This document shows positions 46,131 to 57,119 of a stretch of DNA of 64,000 nucleotides, one piece after another. The DNA is from Diphasiastrum complanatum (lineage: Eukaryota > Streptophyta > Lycopodiopsida > Lycopodiales > Lycopodiaceae), in the NCBI GenBank assembly GCA_029204225.1, contig CM055097.1, positions 47,428,617-47,492,616 on the forward strand. Reading direction: 5' to 3'. A program made the position numbers and the translations under genes. The notes under the pieces were generated by a model. The model was not told the DNA's origin, searched no databases, and worked only from the letters and a program-made list of their open reading frames with translations. Position 1 is the first letter of the stretch. The number at the start of each line of letters is the position of its first letter.

Positions 46131-46915
46131 CGAAAATCAAACTCCAATAACAGTAGCCATCTGGTGATTCTTCCAGTGTTGCATCCCGTGTCTTGACACT
46201 ATATGACCGAGAATCAAGCCATGTGTCATCCAGAATTGACATTTTTCTGGATTCAGGAAGATCTAGTATTCGCGGCATTTTTGTAACACCTTCTCCAAAT
46301 TGGATAAGTGTTCTGAATCTGGTCCATGCACTCACAAATCGTCCAAGAAGATTTCCAATTTTTTTTGCAAATAATCTTTGAATGCCACCTGCATGACTCG
46401 CTGGAAAGTGCTTGGGGCATTGCAAAGTCCGAATGGCATCACCTTATAGGCATAGGTTCCCCACTCCGTGGCAAATGTTGTCTTGTGCTGGTCTTGGGGG
46501 GCTATTTTCACTTGGTTGTAGCCACTGAAGCCGTCCAAAAAATTGTAGGCTTCGGTGCCAGCTACCCTGTCGAGGACACTTTTAGTAAATGGTAAAGGAA
46601 AGTGGTCCTTTTTGGTGACTACATTTAGCACCCTCAGATTCACACAGATCCACATTTTGCCATTCTTCTTGGGTACTATAACTATCGGCGATACCCATTC
46701 CGTGTGCTCGATCTCGTAAATGAAATCTGCGTCCATCAGCTTTTGCAACTCCTGCTTGATCAGTTCTGTATAAGTCGGGTTGCGGCGGTAGTAATGGCTC
46801 ACCTTGGGGACTGCTCCGTCCACCAAGGGTATGGTATGTTGGACTACTGTTGGCGGAATGCCCTTTAGATCACTATAGCTCCAGGCAAAACAGTCTTTAT
46901 ATTCCACCAACAAGG
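46131..46915 (-). pseudogene. Gypsy-5 reverse transcriptase, RNase H deleted
   Basis: RT blocks: KDCFAWSYSDLKGIPP, EIEHTEWVSPIVIVPKKNGK, FLDGFSGYNQVKIAP, FATEWGTYAYKVMPFGLCN, catalytic EIFLDDL (about 46,335). A stop follows. After LGHIVSRHG (about 46,195) the sequence jumps directly to the end of RNase H (WLLLLEFDFRIVVRKGKQ, 46,120-46,185), so nearly all of RNase H, roughly 200 residues, is deleted. In the first RT block the usual charged residue before ICVN is Trp (KMWICVN). Confidence 0.87.
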
Positions 46916-46916
46916 A

Positions 46917-48805
46917 TCATAGTCTCTTGAACTGCGTGGGTGTTAACTGGTCTCCCACATGTACTATCTTTTCTTCTTCTCCTGGCTCCGCAAGATTCAT
47001 CGGCTGTGTTCGCCCAAGTCCCTCGAAGACTTGTTCCACTGGTGCCTGACTTTGATCAGGTTCTCGCTGGGCTTGCGGCATTATGATTACCACGTCGTCC
47101 AAAGTATAATTCTTGAAAGTATCAAGCATCTTGTGAACTAGAGCTCGTCGAGATTCCTCTTTCAGCATATTGATCTTGGCCCGACTGGTCATTTTTTGAT
47201 TTTTTGTCACCTGTGTAGAAGATGACGCTGTATTTGAGTCCAACTGGATTGACTTTAAGGAATCCAACACCTTCTTTTTGCTCTTTTTGGTCATTTTGGT
47301 GGGTTCATCCTTGTTGTCTTTCTTCGGGACTGCCGCGACATTCGCCTCATGGTTGCGAATATCAACGTCCACTATAGCTATCGCCTCTTCGTGTAGGTCA
47401 CTCCATCGGATCACCTGGTTGTAGCGTTGTTTCAACTGATTTTTCTTATTCGCAGGTGCCTTGGGTGGATCAATCCTTGAGACTTTCGCCATAGCAGACT
47501 TTTGTGGTGGTTGAGCTGGTACCTTCTTGGTTCCATAACGATCTGGGTCCATGTGGTGTAGGACTTGTTCATTAGTCAACTCAATCTCCTTATTATAAGT
47601 TAGAGCATGTTTCCAAGGGACTAGATCATCGTCCACTGGGTTCTCAATGGGCTTCACTAACAGCCATGATACGTTTATCATATTCACCCCAAATGTGATT
47701 GGTGTGTCCATAGTGTAACATTTGGGTGAAGATGTACTAGGTTCTGGATCTGATTCATATTGACATGCCTGGCAGTCAATAGTTGCTAATGCATCTGTCC
47801 ATCTCACGACATCCGTCTCTGAATGATAGTGACTTCCCTTGGCTGGCCTTGGGCGATCAATTGTATGATCTATCGTGGATGATCCGTCATCAGCCTTGGA
47901 TGCAATAGGTCTCACCGCCCATGTGGTTGGATCAACTTTACAGCCTATTCTCTATTCTCGAAGGTGAGTTTCCATGTACCCCAGTTGTGTACTACTTGCA
48001 CAGTCCTCAACCATGGTCTTCCCAGTAAAACCCGGTATGCAGATGGAGATTCAGGTATATCCATGACTACAAAAGTGATCACAAACTGCATGTCTGCTAT
48101 CTTTACGGGGATATCGGCAACTACACCTTTTGGTTTCACATAGGATTGATCTGCTAGCTTGATGGCGAATCTTGCTGGCTTCAATCCTTGTAAACTCCAT
48201 TTTTCATATAAAGTAATGGAGATCAGATTGACACCCGATTCTCCATCTACCACTGTCGCCTCGTCCTCGTATCTCTTGTGTTTGATTGGCAAAGTGATGT
48301 TGTATTCCTCACTTTCCCATGCTGCTCTGGTGTGGAGAACATTATTTGTTTCATCATAGCCCGCACAATATATGGGCTCAGGCGATACTGGCTCCTCATC
48401 CGCTTTGGCCCATTCAACTAGAAGGCTTTTCACTTGTGGTACAATCCACAGTAGTTCCCCGAGTGGTAAACTAACATGGCTTGACAACAAAAGTGTGAGC
48501 CTTTTAGTGCGTGGTTCCTCGGGCTCCACCATGTGAAAAGGTGGTTCATGTTGGTGCAACCGATCATTCTGATCAGTGCGCAGTGGTGAGCCCGCTTGCG
48601 GTTCCCGTTCGACGTCGATTGGAGGTTCTGTGAGATTGTCTCTTTCTTGCTCTTTTTCCTCCGCTTGTGCTTTCTGTACCCAGTGTCTTATTTTTTGGTA
48701 TTGTCTTCTCTCTTCCCTCACATTTGGATATGGCGCTAAAGTTGAGGGTTGGTCGTCAGTGACCGATGGTGGTGGTGAGGGAGTCACTTCCTCTTCTGTG
48801 CTCAC
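46917..48805 (-). pseudogene. Gypsy-5 protease and protease-RT linker
   Basis: The protease ORF (47,945-48,805) has an N-terminal charged region, then TVVDGESGVNLISITLYEK (Asp-containing active site, family usually 'DSGSGVN') and YRVLLGRPWLRTVQVV, the conserved 'iLGRPWL' hydrophobic-Gly block. A stop and frameshift at about 47,945 lead into a 332-residue ORF (46,917-47,915): ITFGVNMINVSWLLVKPIE, basic KKSKKKVLDSL, acidic linker, then NLAEPGEEEKIVHVGDQLT joining RT. Gypsy-3 lacks this whole block. Confidence 0.8.
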
Positions 48806-49560
48806 GTAACAGCTAACATAGGAGCTTGGAATTGTCGACCTTCCGATGGCATCCCTGCTGGAACTGCTGGTTGCTGTATGACAACAAGGTTAAGAGGTGC
48901 ACTGGTTCCAGGTTTAAATGGACAATTCTTGTAATAGTGTCCATAACCGCATTCTCGACAGGAGGTTGTATATTGTCCCTTGTAGGGACATTCTGCTATT
49001 CTGTGTCCTTCGTCGCATCCGTAGCAGCCGTAATTTCTTCCACCTTGGTGCTAAGTTTGAGCTGCATAGGCCGAAGCATTATGGAAGAATCCATAAATGG
49101 TTCATCTGGTCCGTACCATTGCTGCTGCTCAGGTTGAGGTGGCATTTACATCTCTGGTTCTGCTGCTGTCAGATTTACATGGGCCACTTGTCGATTGGCT
49201 GGCCCTGGTGGAGCAGGTAAGGCCATACACTGTGGTTGATTTGGCCTGCCGTACCTTGGAGCCACGTTGGGTGCCCCTTGATGATAAGGATAGGAAGTCT
49301 GATAAGGACTTCTCTTCTGTTGAATAATCTAGGGGTTAAATGGGCAAAATGCCATATCGTGCGATGTTGCATTGCACAGATGGCAGAATCTATGTGTCAG
49401 TCTCAAATTTTGCTTTAGGACTGGACACTCGTTCGTTGTATGGTTTTGCGTGCATACTGAACACCATACATTCTCCCGTCAAGGATACTACAGCTGGTTT
49501 GGTTCTGATTGGTGTGGAGTTACTGCTACAATCTCCTGTAAGGCTCCATCTGTTGTTTGT
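48806..49560 (-). pseudogene. Gypsy-5 zinc-knuckle region of gag
   Basis: Knuckle-like units, partly frame-broken, on the minus strand: CSVCTQNHTTNEC and CHLCNATSHDMAFC (49,370-49,470), then YGCDEGHRIAEC and CRECGYGHYYKNC (48,905-49,020). The order is the same as in Gypsy-3, so a four-knuckle nucleocapsid is a family trait. Gln- and Pro-rich linkers lie between. Confidence 0.75.
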
Positions 49561-50320
49561 GTAATTTTGTCATTTGCTCCAATAGCAGTTCTGTGGATAG
49601 AGCGGATGCGTTTGATAATGATGATGCGATCGAGGGAGTAGGAGTGTGGGTGGAAGGATATTCGTCGTCAGGTCCCTCATCCTCTTCTCTGATGGCATCT
49701 TCCATAGCTTCTTGCAGAGTAGCGTACTGCTCCCGTCGTTTCAGTTCTCTTCTGATGCTTCATGGTAATCCGGCTAGGAACCACATGATCACCGCATGAT
49801 CGGGAGTTAGGACTGCATTACACTCGGATCGTAGATGTTTGACCCGTTTAATATAATCCTGGACCCTTTCTCGTTTTCCCATCTTGACTTTGCTCAGCAG
49901 GATAAACGGGTCTTCCAAGAATTTTTTTGGTTTAAAGCACATAATGAGAGCCACTTCAACCGCTTCCCAGGTGGATTTTTCTTCCTCTGACAGGTTGAAA
50001 AAGCAATTCTGAGCCACTGTTAGTAAGGACATAGGGAATAGCATCAGCTTCTCCGTAGGTGTCCGTTTGCCGTAGATTTCACAAGCTTGCTCGTAGATCT
50101 GGAGGAATTGGATGGGATCTGATGATCTGTCGTATTTTGGTATTTCCATCCATGGTGCTCTCCAGACTGCTTGCAAGGGAGCGACATGTACGGGTTGGCC
50201 CATTGGATCCATTGGTGCTGGTTCCGGTTCTGTCTCTTGTTGCACAACTGCTAATCTGGGAAGGTGTGGTGCCTGATTTGCTATCCTTCGTGCTATTGAT
50301 CGTCCTGATCTCAAATTCAT
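49561..50320 (-). pseudogene. Gypsy-5 gag
   Basis: Starts MNLRSGRSIARRIANQ at 50,320. Capsid blocks: PIQFLQIYEQACEIYGKRTP, LFPMSLLTVAQNCFFN, ALIMCFKPKKFLEDPFILL, KMGKRERVQDYIKRVKHL, IMWFLAGLP. A stop after GLP (49,760) is followed in frame by SIRRELKRREQYATLQEAM and acidic EEDEGPDDEYP. Similar in order and length to Gypsy-3 gag. Confidence 0.85.
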
Positions 50321-51600
50321 CTGATGGTGGGTCCCAAAGTGATTGGATCTTGCTTATACAGTAGGATGTAGTCTAAATCTTAAGGATCTGATCGATATGA
50401 TCGGTCGGAAGTGAATTTTAGGCCTTTTACGGTGGATTTTCCTTGATAAATTTTTACTCCTTGCACTGATTGACCTGAGATTTTGACAGTAGCTGGATCT
50501 GATGCAGATCTTTCCACTGATTTGGTCTGCGAGGGTTGGCTGTGTGAGGGTTCTTTAGTTGTGTTTGCAGGTAAAAAACTTGATATCTTTCCGATCTCTG
50601 GGAAATAACTCTCGCAAGGTTCACAGTAGCTGGATCTGATGCAGATCTCACTATAGAATTCTCTACAAGAGCTAACTCTCGCAAGAAGTGCAAATTTCAC
50701 TGTCTGCGAGGGTTCAAAACCACTTTTTTGGCTTGATATTCACCAGATCTTCACACTAACTCTCGTAGGCTTCATCACTGATGTAAATTGACATTCTGAA
50801 TCAATTGAGAGGGTCTGCGAGAGTTCTTAGTGGAAGGATTTGCTGGATCTTCACTTTTTAGTGATTTTTTTGCACTTAAATCCAATTTTCTGCTCACTAG
50901 AATCAGACTAACTCTCACAAGCTCTTCCGTGTCCTGGTCTCACTGAGATGGAACTTCAGAATCCTCTGCGAGAGTTCTTGACCATTGGAACTGCAAATTT
51001 TGCTGTCTACGAGGGTTCACTGGTACTTTCCCGTCTTTTTTTTACTGGAAACTCTCGCACAGGCACTTAGATATCAAACTAGCTCTTGCAAGTTTCTTTG
51101 TGTCCTGGTCTCACTGAGATGGAACTTCAGAGGGCTCTGCGAGAGTTCTTATAAAGATTTGAATTTTTTTTGGATTTTTTCAAGGATTTTTTGAATCTTT
51201 CATGATTTTTCTCTGATTTTTACAATTTGCTTGGAACTAACTCTCGCAAGCTTCTATGCAGGTCTGGGACAGTACCCTAGAGCTGCTGTCAGTCATGCAA
51301 GGGTTAATTCTCACTGATTCTGGAGATATAAAAATCTGATGAGATTTTAAGCTCTTTTTCCCTCCAAAATGCAGATTGGTGTATTTTTTTGGGTTTTTTG
51401 GCTGGTTGGTTTGGGTTTCAAGCCCTTAGAGGCTGTTTAGGGCCTCCTCTACCCTCTCACACCTCCTCCGCTAGCTGTGAACACTCCAAACACAAAAAAA
51501 TACAGAAAACTAACTCTAAACTCCCAAAAATCTACCTAAACTACTCTAAAAAACAAGAAAATAGCTAAAATGCAGCTAAACTAGTTGGTGGAAATCTATT
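50321..51600 (-). other. Gypsy-5 5' leader with recurrent TGCGAGRGTTC motif
   Basis: About fourteen copies of a short motif lie between 50,525 and 51,310 in both orientations: TCTGCGAGGGTT (50,527), AACTCTCGCAAGG (50,608), AACTCTCGCAAGAAG (50,676), TCTGCGAGGGTTC (50,702), TCTGCGAGAGTTC (50,814, 50,967, 51,136), AACTCTCGCAAGC (51,239) and variants. Pairs in opposite orientation could form hairpins in the RNA. No gene. Confidence 0.7.
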
Positions 51601-51616
51601 CCCAGCAACGGCGCCA
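51601..51616 (-). other. Primer binding site of Gypsy-5
   Basis: TGGCGCCGTTGCTGGG on the minus strand, one base after the LTR end. This is the site type described for plant Athila/Tat elements. Confidence 0.8.
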
Positions 51617-51617
51617 C

Positions 51618-51890
51618 TGTAGGGTCAAAGATCTTACGTAGTATAGCCCTCCCGCCTGTCAACAAGGGTTAGATCACTGGATAGGTACCTAACTATGCAT
51701 AGATGCTACTTTTAGTTAGTTTCCTACTTTCTCTCTTAACTCTACTCACCACTAACACTATTCTCCTTTAACTCTACTTCTCTACACTAACATTCATTAT
51801 GATTTGGGTGAAGGGAAGGGATAGAAAAGAAGAGATTGAGAAGAGAAGAGAGAAAGAGAGAGAGAGATAGAGTGTGAGGGTGGAGGTTTT
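51618..51890 (-). repeat. Gypsy-5 5' LTR, truncated
   Basis: Matches 41,891-42,158 with under ten differences, then switches at GGTGGAGGTT to the Gypsy-4 leader sequence (TTGCTTACTCCGCC). Confidence 0.85.
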
Positions 51891-52903
51891 GCTTACTCCG
51901 CCAGATTCTCGAGACAACGTCGAGATTTTCACTCAGCACTTTCGATGGTAAATCCTGCTTAGACTAGCTCTGATACCAATATAAAGTCCTACCAACAGGA
52001 TTCTAGTCTAAGCATACTATACAAAGCAACAACACATGGGAATCGGTGGAAGTTAAACCAATCCAACCAAACCTAGATCTTATGGATCTAGCCCCCAAGC
52101 TATGGATCAATCAGAGTCATGGAAAGAGGAGTCACACCAGCAACATGTAGCTATTCATCACAAATCAAGCATACACTAGGGAGAGCCCAGCAGGTATACT
52201 TATACCCTCCAAGGCCCATGCACCACTAGTAGTGCACTGTGACACCTCACTGGACACCTATGCAGCCTATCTGGCCACGTCATCCAGTTCTCTAATGACT
52301 CACTGATAGACTCATACCAACTCCACCACCATGTGTTTAGGCCTACAACCATTATTATGACCATGTACACATAAGGGCCCTAATTCCCTTAAGTCATAAT
52401 TCACTTACGGGTTGTTGGTCTACCGGTCCCTAGCATGAACACGCTATCCGAGACCAGTCATGGGCATGACAGCTATGGCATCGGCGCCATGGCACGTGTG
52501 TAGGGTCGAAGATCTTACGTAGTATAGCCCTCCCGCTTGTCAACAAGGGTTAGATCACTGGATAGGTACCTAACTATGCATAGATGCTACTTTTAGTTAG
52601 TTTCCTACTTTCTCTCTTAACTCTACTCACCACTAACACTATTCTCATTTAACTCTACTCCTCTACACTAACATTCATCATGATTTGGGTGAAGGGAAGG
52701 GATAGAAAAGAAGAGATTGAGAAGAGAAGAGAGAAAGAGAGAGAGATAGAGTGTGAGGGTGGAGGTTAGCTCAAATGCACATTTTACTTGCTAAAGGAGA
52801 AACATAAACTATTGAAACCAAAAAGCATGAACTTGAAAACAATTGCGTGCTCATTGGGCCATGGACTTATACACGCATGATGCCATGCCCTCGCAACACA
52901 TTG
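51891..52903. repeat. Direct duplicate of the Gypsy-4 leader/LTR plus Gypsy-5 LTR junction
   Basis: Corresponds to 41,279-42,662 at an offset of 10,608-10,614 bp; the copy lacks 42,234-42,603. It includes a Gypsy-4 primer site (51,967-51,978), LTR (51,979-52,471), the TGGCGCCGATGCC site (52,477-52,489) and a Gypsy-5 LTR start (52,499). The two Gypsy-4 LTR copies look identical by eye over about 490 bp. Confidence 0.9.
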
Positions 52904-53147
52904 TGTATGAATTGATGAAAGTAGTGATAAATTTAATTGTTCTCAATTTTACGATTGAATTCACAAAAATGGTTACAATTTGTGCAATTAAACAAAAACA
53001 AATAACCACAAATATCTTGATTAAGTACTCACTAATTTCATTATTTGATATAATTAATGAAATTCACATTTGATATAAAAAAAGTCAGAATTTTAGTTTA
53101 TAGAAAATTTACTATTTTCTATTCACAATTGTACAATTAAAATAATG

Positions 53148-53390
53148 TCACGATCAAAGTATTCAGAGTATCATGGTCAGTATTCAAAATACCACAATCA
53201 ATATTCAAAGTTTCGTAATTAATGTTCAAAGTATCACAATCAGTAGTCAGAGTTTTACGACCAGGATTCAGAGTTTCACAATCAATATTCAGAGTATCAC
53301 GATCAATGTTCAGAGTTTCACGATCAATATTCACGATATTCACGTTTCAGTATGCACGGTATTCACATTTCAGTATTCACATCTCACTCC
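53148..53390. repeat. Minisatellite, about 24-bp unit
   Basis: About nine or ten imperfect units of the type TCACRATCAATATTCAGAGT. As 24 is a multiple of three, open frames with an 8-residue repeat appear on both strands; these look incidental. Confidence 0.85.
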
Positions 53391-55451
53391 ATCAACTCTC
53401 ATCCAACATGCAAAAAATTTGAACACCCTAGTTAAGTTACAATAATAAGCATCAAATAAACACTTTTGTAAAAAAAAGAAAACAACCATCTATACACACG
53501 TTATTTTGAAAGAAGACACCGACAAGCCTAATCTGAACATGAAACAGCGTCATTTGTTCTTGCATGGCATGTTGACACAACAAAGGATACAAAACAAATG
53601 ATAAAAAAGAAATAAAATCTAAAGTGGTATGAGAATAACAAGCACCATAACCTATGTTTTGAATTAAAAAAAACGCGGCAACATTTGAAAAAAATGTTAA
53701 TTTAAACTAATAAAATATTAAATTGTACATAAAACAAAAGATTTTTTTTCCATTCACCAAATGTCTTTACCTATTTTCTATTTTACATGCATACATGCTT
53801 ACTTACATGTCGGATTATTCGGCCTTAAATTAAGGTTCAAATTTAAGCTGCAAAACAAAGTTATCAAGATTGTACACATATTTCAAAATCAATATATAAA
53901 TTCATTGCACAAAATAATTTTTCGCACCAGTATCCAAAATGCCTTATCCAAATCCTACAATTGTAGGATTCATGCTATTATGACATGGCAACTTGGCCTT
54001 TGTGGTATAATACCACATCGTTCTTGTTTAATATGTTATAACCATTTGAGCCACATGAAGCAAATATATCTATATAGAATGATCCTAAATTATTTGCAAT
54101 CTTTTTGTCATAGGTAGTACAAATTATAGATATAATAAAATTATATTTAAAAGGAGCATATAGAGATGCATCTGCCAACATTTTTGAAGGAGGGTTTTCA
54201 TAGTGTTGGTGATATACTTTCGTTAGTGATGTTGTTTGTCCAATGTAAACTTTTTAATTTTTTTTTTACATTCTAACTTGTAGATGTGAATGATCTTCGT
54301 GCTCTTTTGGTGGATAAGTGTTTTCCTGCGTTCAAACAATTTATCTAATGTAGGAGTAAACTTTTGAAAATGAAATAGATAAACAGAGTTTGATTTACCT
54401 TTGTAGCACTTGTTGATGCTACATCTTCTTCTATGATAATCTGAAAATCGTGCAATAAAGTTAAGTTGAAAATTATTTTCATATTTTATAATAGAAATAT
54501 AAAAAAGCAATGTTCGTTATACTTTATGTACCATACTCTACTTAGTCTATATATATACAAAATAGCAGAGTTTATTGTCTAATTAGTTTATGTAGCATGC
54601 ATATGATTGACTTCTCCACTGGAAGTGCGACTGACGAGATTTTCCGACTTATTTATGTCACAGACATACATCATAAATGGGCATAGATGGGGGTTGTGGT
54701 CCAATGCACTTTTGGTAAGTGTAATGGGCACCCGATCAAAGTAATTCAAAAGTTGTCTTTCAAATGTATACGAATTGCTATTGTTGGTTTTACCTCTACA
54801 TTTAGTTGTGTCAGAAAAGGAAGTAACTGGTGGTTTTTGCCTGCATATAAGTCATCAATGGCAGACAACTTTCGTCTAAAAAACAATTTAACTGAAGCCC
54901 TTTAAAATATATGAAATGCTCCATTTTGTGACCAGTAAGCTTGCTACAAAACTTATGTAAAACATACATAGCCTTCTAATGTGATAATTTAATATAAAAA
55001 AGAGTACAGTGGCCTCTTTGAATCTCATACGAACAGAGCTAGTAACATTTGAGAACTTTAATTCTCTGAGACATTGATCAAAATGCTAGCAGATGAATAA
55101 AGCAATAGGTTCACCGTAGTTCTTGGCATATCCTCAGGTATTGATATGGAAATGTTCAGGCCAAAAGGTATTGATCGCTGCAAAGGCCTGATTGTTGCAA
55201 GGGCATGATTGATTCAAGGGAGAGAGACGTTGCTGCAAGGGCCTTATCAGAGAGACGTCACACCACCACCTCCTCCATCTGCACGCACCATCATGAGCTC
55301 CTACAATTCACAAAACTCAAAAAAAATTGGCGGCCGTGGCGCGCCACGACACAGGGTAAAATGAAACCTCCTTCGTGACCAGAGTGCCATGGTGCCGGTG
55401 CCATGGCCACGTTTTTATTTTATTTTTAAGTGTGTCGGCGGGCGGTCACGT
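53391..55451. other. AT-rich intergenic DNA
   Basis: No gene recognised. A GC-rich patch at about 55,325-55,450 contains the 14-bp palindrome CGTGGCGCGCCACG and repeated CCATGG words, unlike its surroundings. Confidence 0.35.
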
Positions 55452-55503
55452 TGTTGGGGGTATTCCCAACAAAGTGTAAATAAATAAAATCATCCAATAA
55501 AAT
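55452..55503 (+). repeat. Fragment of a Gypsy-5-type LTR (52 bp)
   Basis: TGTTGGGGGTATTCCCAACA followed by AAGTGTAAATAAATAAAATC matches the first about 50 bp of the Gypsy-5 LTR (minus-strand start at 42,711) and then diverges. Confidence 0.7.
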
Positions 55504-55594
55504 AGGTGATTTTTATTTGATGATAGTTTTTTACAATAGGTTTAATATTTTGACCACGAATATGTCCGTCATTTTGGAATTTTGATGTTGGCAA

Positions 55595-55770
55595 AGATTC
55601 AAGAATATTCACGATGAATATTTATATTAATCACAATGAGTATGTATTCAAGATATTTAAATATTCACGATCAGTATTCACGATCATTATTCACAATAAT
55701 CACAATCAGTGTTCGCAATTTCACAAAAATCATGATCAATATTCACAAAGATCATGATCAATCACATAGT
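55595..55770. repeat. Second cluster of the ATTCACGATCA repeat
   Basis: Units such as ATTCACGATCAGTATTCACG and ATCATGATCAATATTCAC recur about eight times. They share the core with 53,148-53,390. Confidence 0.7.
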
Positions 55771-56569
55771 CTTCAAGATGCATATTTGAAAAGTCGATCA
55801 ATTCTTCATGCGATATATGGAAGATATTATGTAAATATTGTACAAAAAAAAAGACTTTGAAACAATAAAAATATATCATCAAAGAAATTACCAAAATATA
55901 GTGTCTCTTGTTTTTTTTTTTATTCAAGCATGTGAGAGCACAATAAGAATAAGAAACTAGAACAATGTGGAATAAATCATGCAATAGCCAAATAAATGAG
56001 TTTGTTTGTTTTTTTTCCCCCTATGCATGCAGACTTTGTTCTTTTTTTCATGTTATAAACTAGACCAAAGAAAGCATCCATGTCTTTTAACATGCTAAAC
56101 AAAATACTTGCAATGTTAAAAACCTTGAAGGTCGTTGTATTTGTAACTGACAAAGGTTATTACATGAATTCAAAGTAGACCAAATCATAGAAAACTGACA
56201 AGTGTTGGAAAGCTTCACTTACAAGTTTGTAAGACCTAACATATCAACCAGAATTGGTTCCCTTAAGTGGACTAATTTATAAAAATTTGCATCATTTATT
56301 GGTTTAGGAATTCGCAAATAAGAATTTATATTTAAATATATAGTTTTCTCTCTCTCTGAACTTCTCCTATGCCTATTGTAGAATAATCAATTCAACTGCA
56401 AACAATCCAAAATGTAATGTCACGAAAAGGATCACTTCAAAAGTCACTACTAAAAGTAACCAAGATTAGCAAGCACAATCTTTATTTTGGATAATCACAT
56501 TTTAACATTCATAATTTGTATTTGAAAAGTCCATAATAATCACAATTGCGTTGTAGAGTATTTAAGTAT

Positions 56570-56660
56570 CTAAGAATATTCAAGATCAGTATTCACGATC
56601 CGTATTCACAAGATTCACGATCACTATTCACCATATTCACAATCAGTATTCACCATTTTC
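56570..56660. repeat. Third cluster of the ATTCACGATCA repeat
   Basis: ATTCAAGATCAGTATTCACG, then ATTCACGATCACTATTCACC and one more unit. Confidence 0.7.
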
Positions 56661-57119
56661 TCTAAAGAAACAATTTGTTTTGAGCGACAAAGCTTTGTTA
56701 GCTTTAGAGTTCAAGTCCGCAGAAACACAAGGGAGCTACCCGGACGCGAAGACCAAAGCTTCGAGGAGTGAAGACCCGAAGACGACGGTCAAATGTTCAT
56801 TGACTGGAAGTCTGAACACAAAGAAGAAATGTTTGTGGACCCAAAATAGCTCAATGGGGAGGACGAAAGATGAAGAAGACATGAAGACCGTAAGGCAGCA
56901 GATTTTCACACTTGAAAGTACAAGGAGGACATCACCCTCCACAGACAATCTGGATAACGTTAGGATGTACTTAATCAGCCAGTCTTGTAATCTCCTGATC
57001 AACTAATCGTGTCCTCCTCATAATTAATAATTATGCGGAAGTAAGGAATGATAGATTGGTAGTATACCACATGTAACCTGAGCAACGTATAGCCCGCTAA
57101 TGAAGATTGTCAGAGACGT
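56661..57119 (+). other. Unrecognised ORF upstream of Copia-5
   Basis: A 108-residue frame (56,680-57,006) with basic and Ser/Thr-rich composition (KASRSEDPKTTVK). No motif. It may be decayed Copia-5 sequence upstream of RT, or chance. Confidence 0.2.

Larger units (their letters stand above)
41891..51890 (-). mobile_element. Gypsy-5: non-chromoviral Gypsy element with an extra ORF after pol
   Basis: Minus-strand order: truncated 5' LTR (51,890-51,618), TGGCGCC primer site, 1.3-kb leader with dispersed motif, gag, zinc knuckles, protease, RT, remnant RNase H, integrase, a motif-bearing spacer, an extra ORF, and a complete 3' LTR (42,711-41,891). Plant Tat and Athila elements share this layout of an additional ORF between pol and the 3' LTR. 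Coding parts are interrupted by stops and deletions, but LTR copies differ at only a few positions over about 270 bp. Confidence 0.8.

Noticed and set aside
53148-53390. CRISPR-like regular repeat
   Set aside because: Units are contiguous without unique spacers, and the window is eukaryotic.
53137-53445. Frames encoding an 8-residue repeat (NIDRETLN type)
   Set aside because: The 24-bp minisatellite unit gives periodic frames on both strands; no start context or flanking coding sequence.
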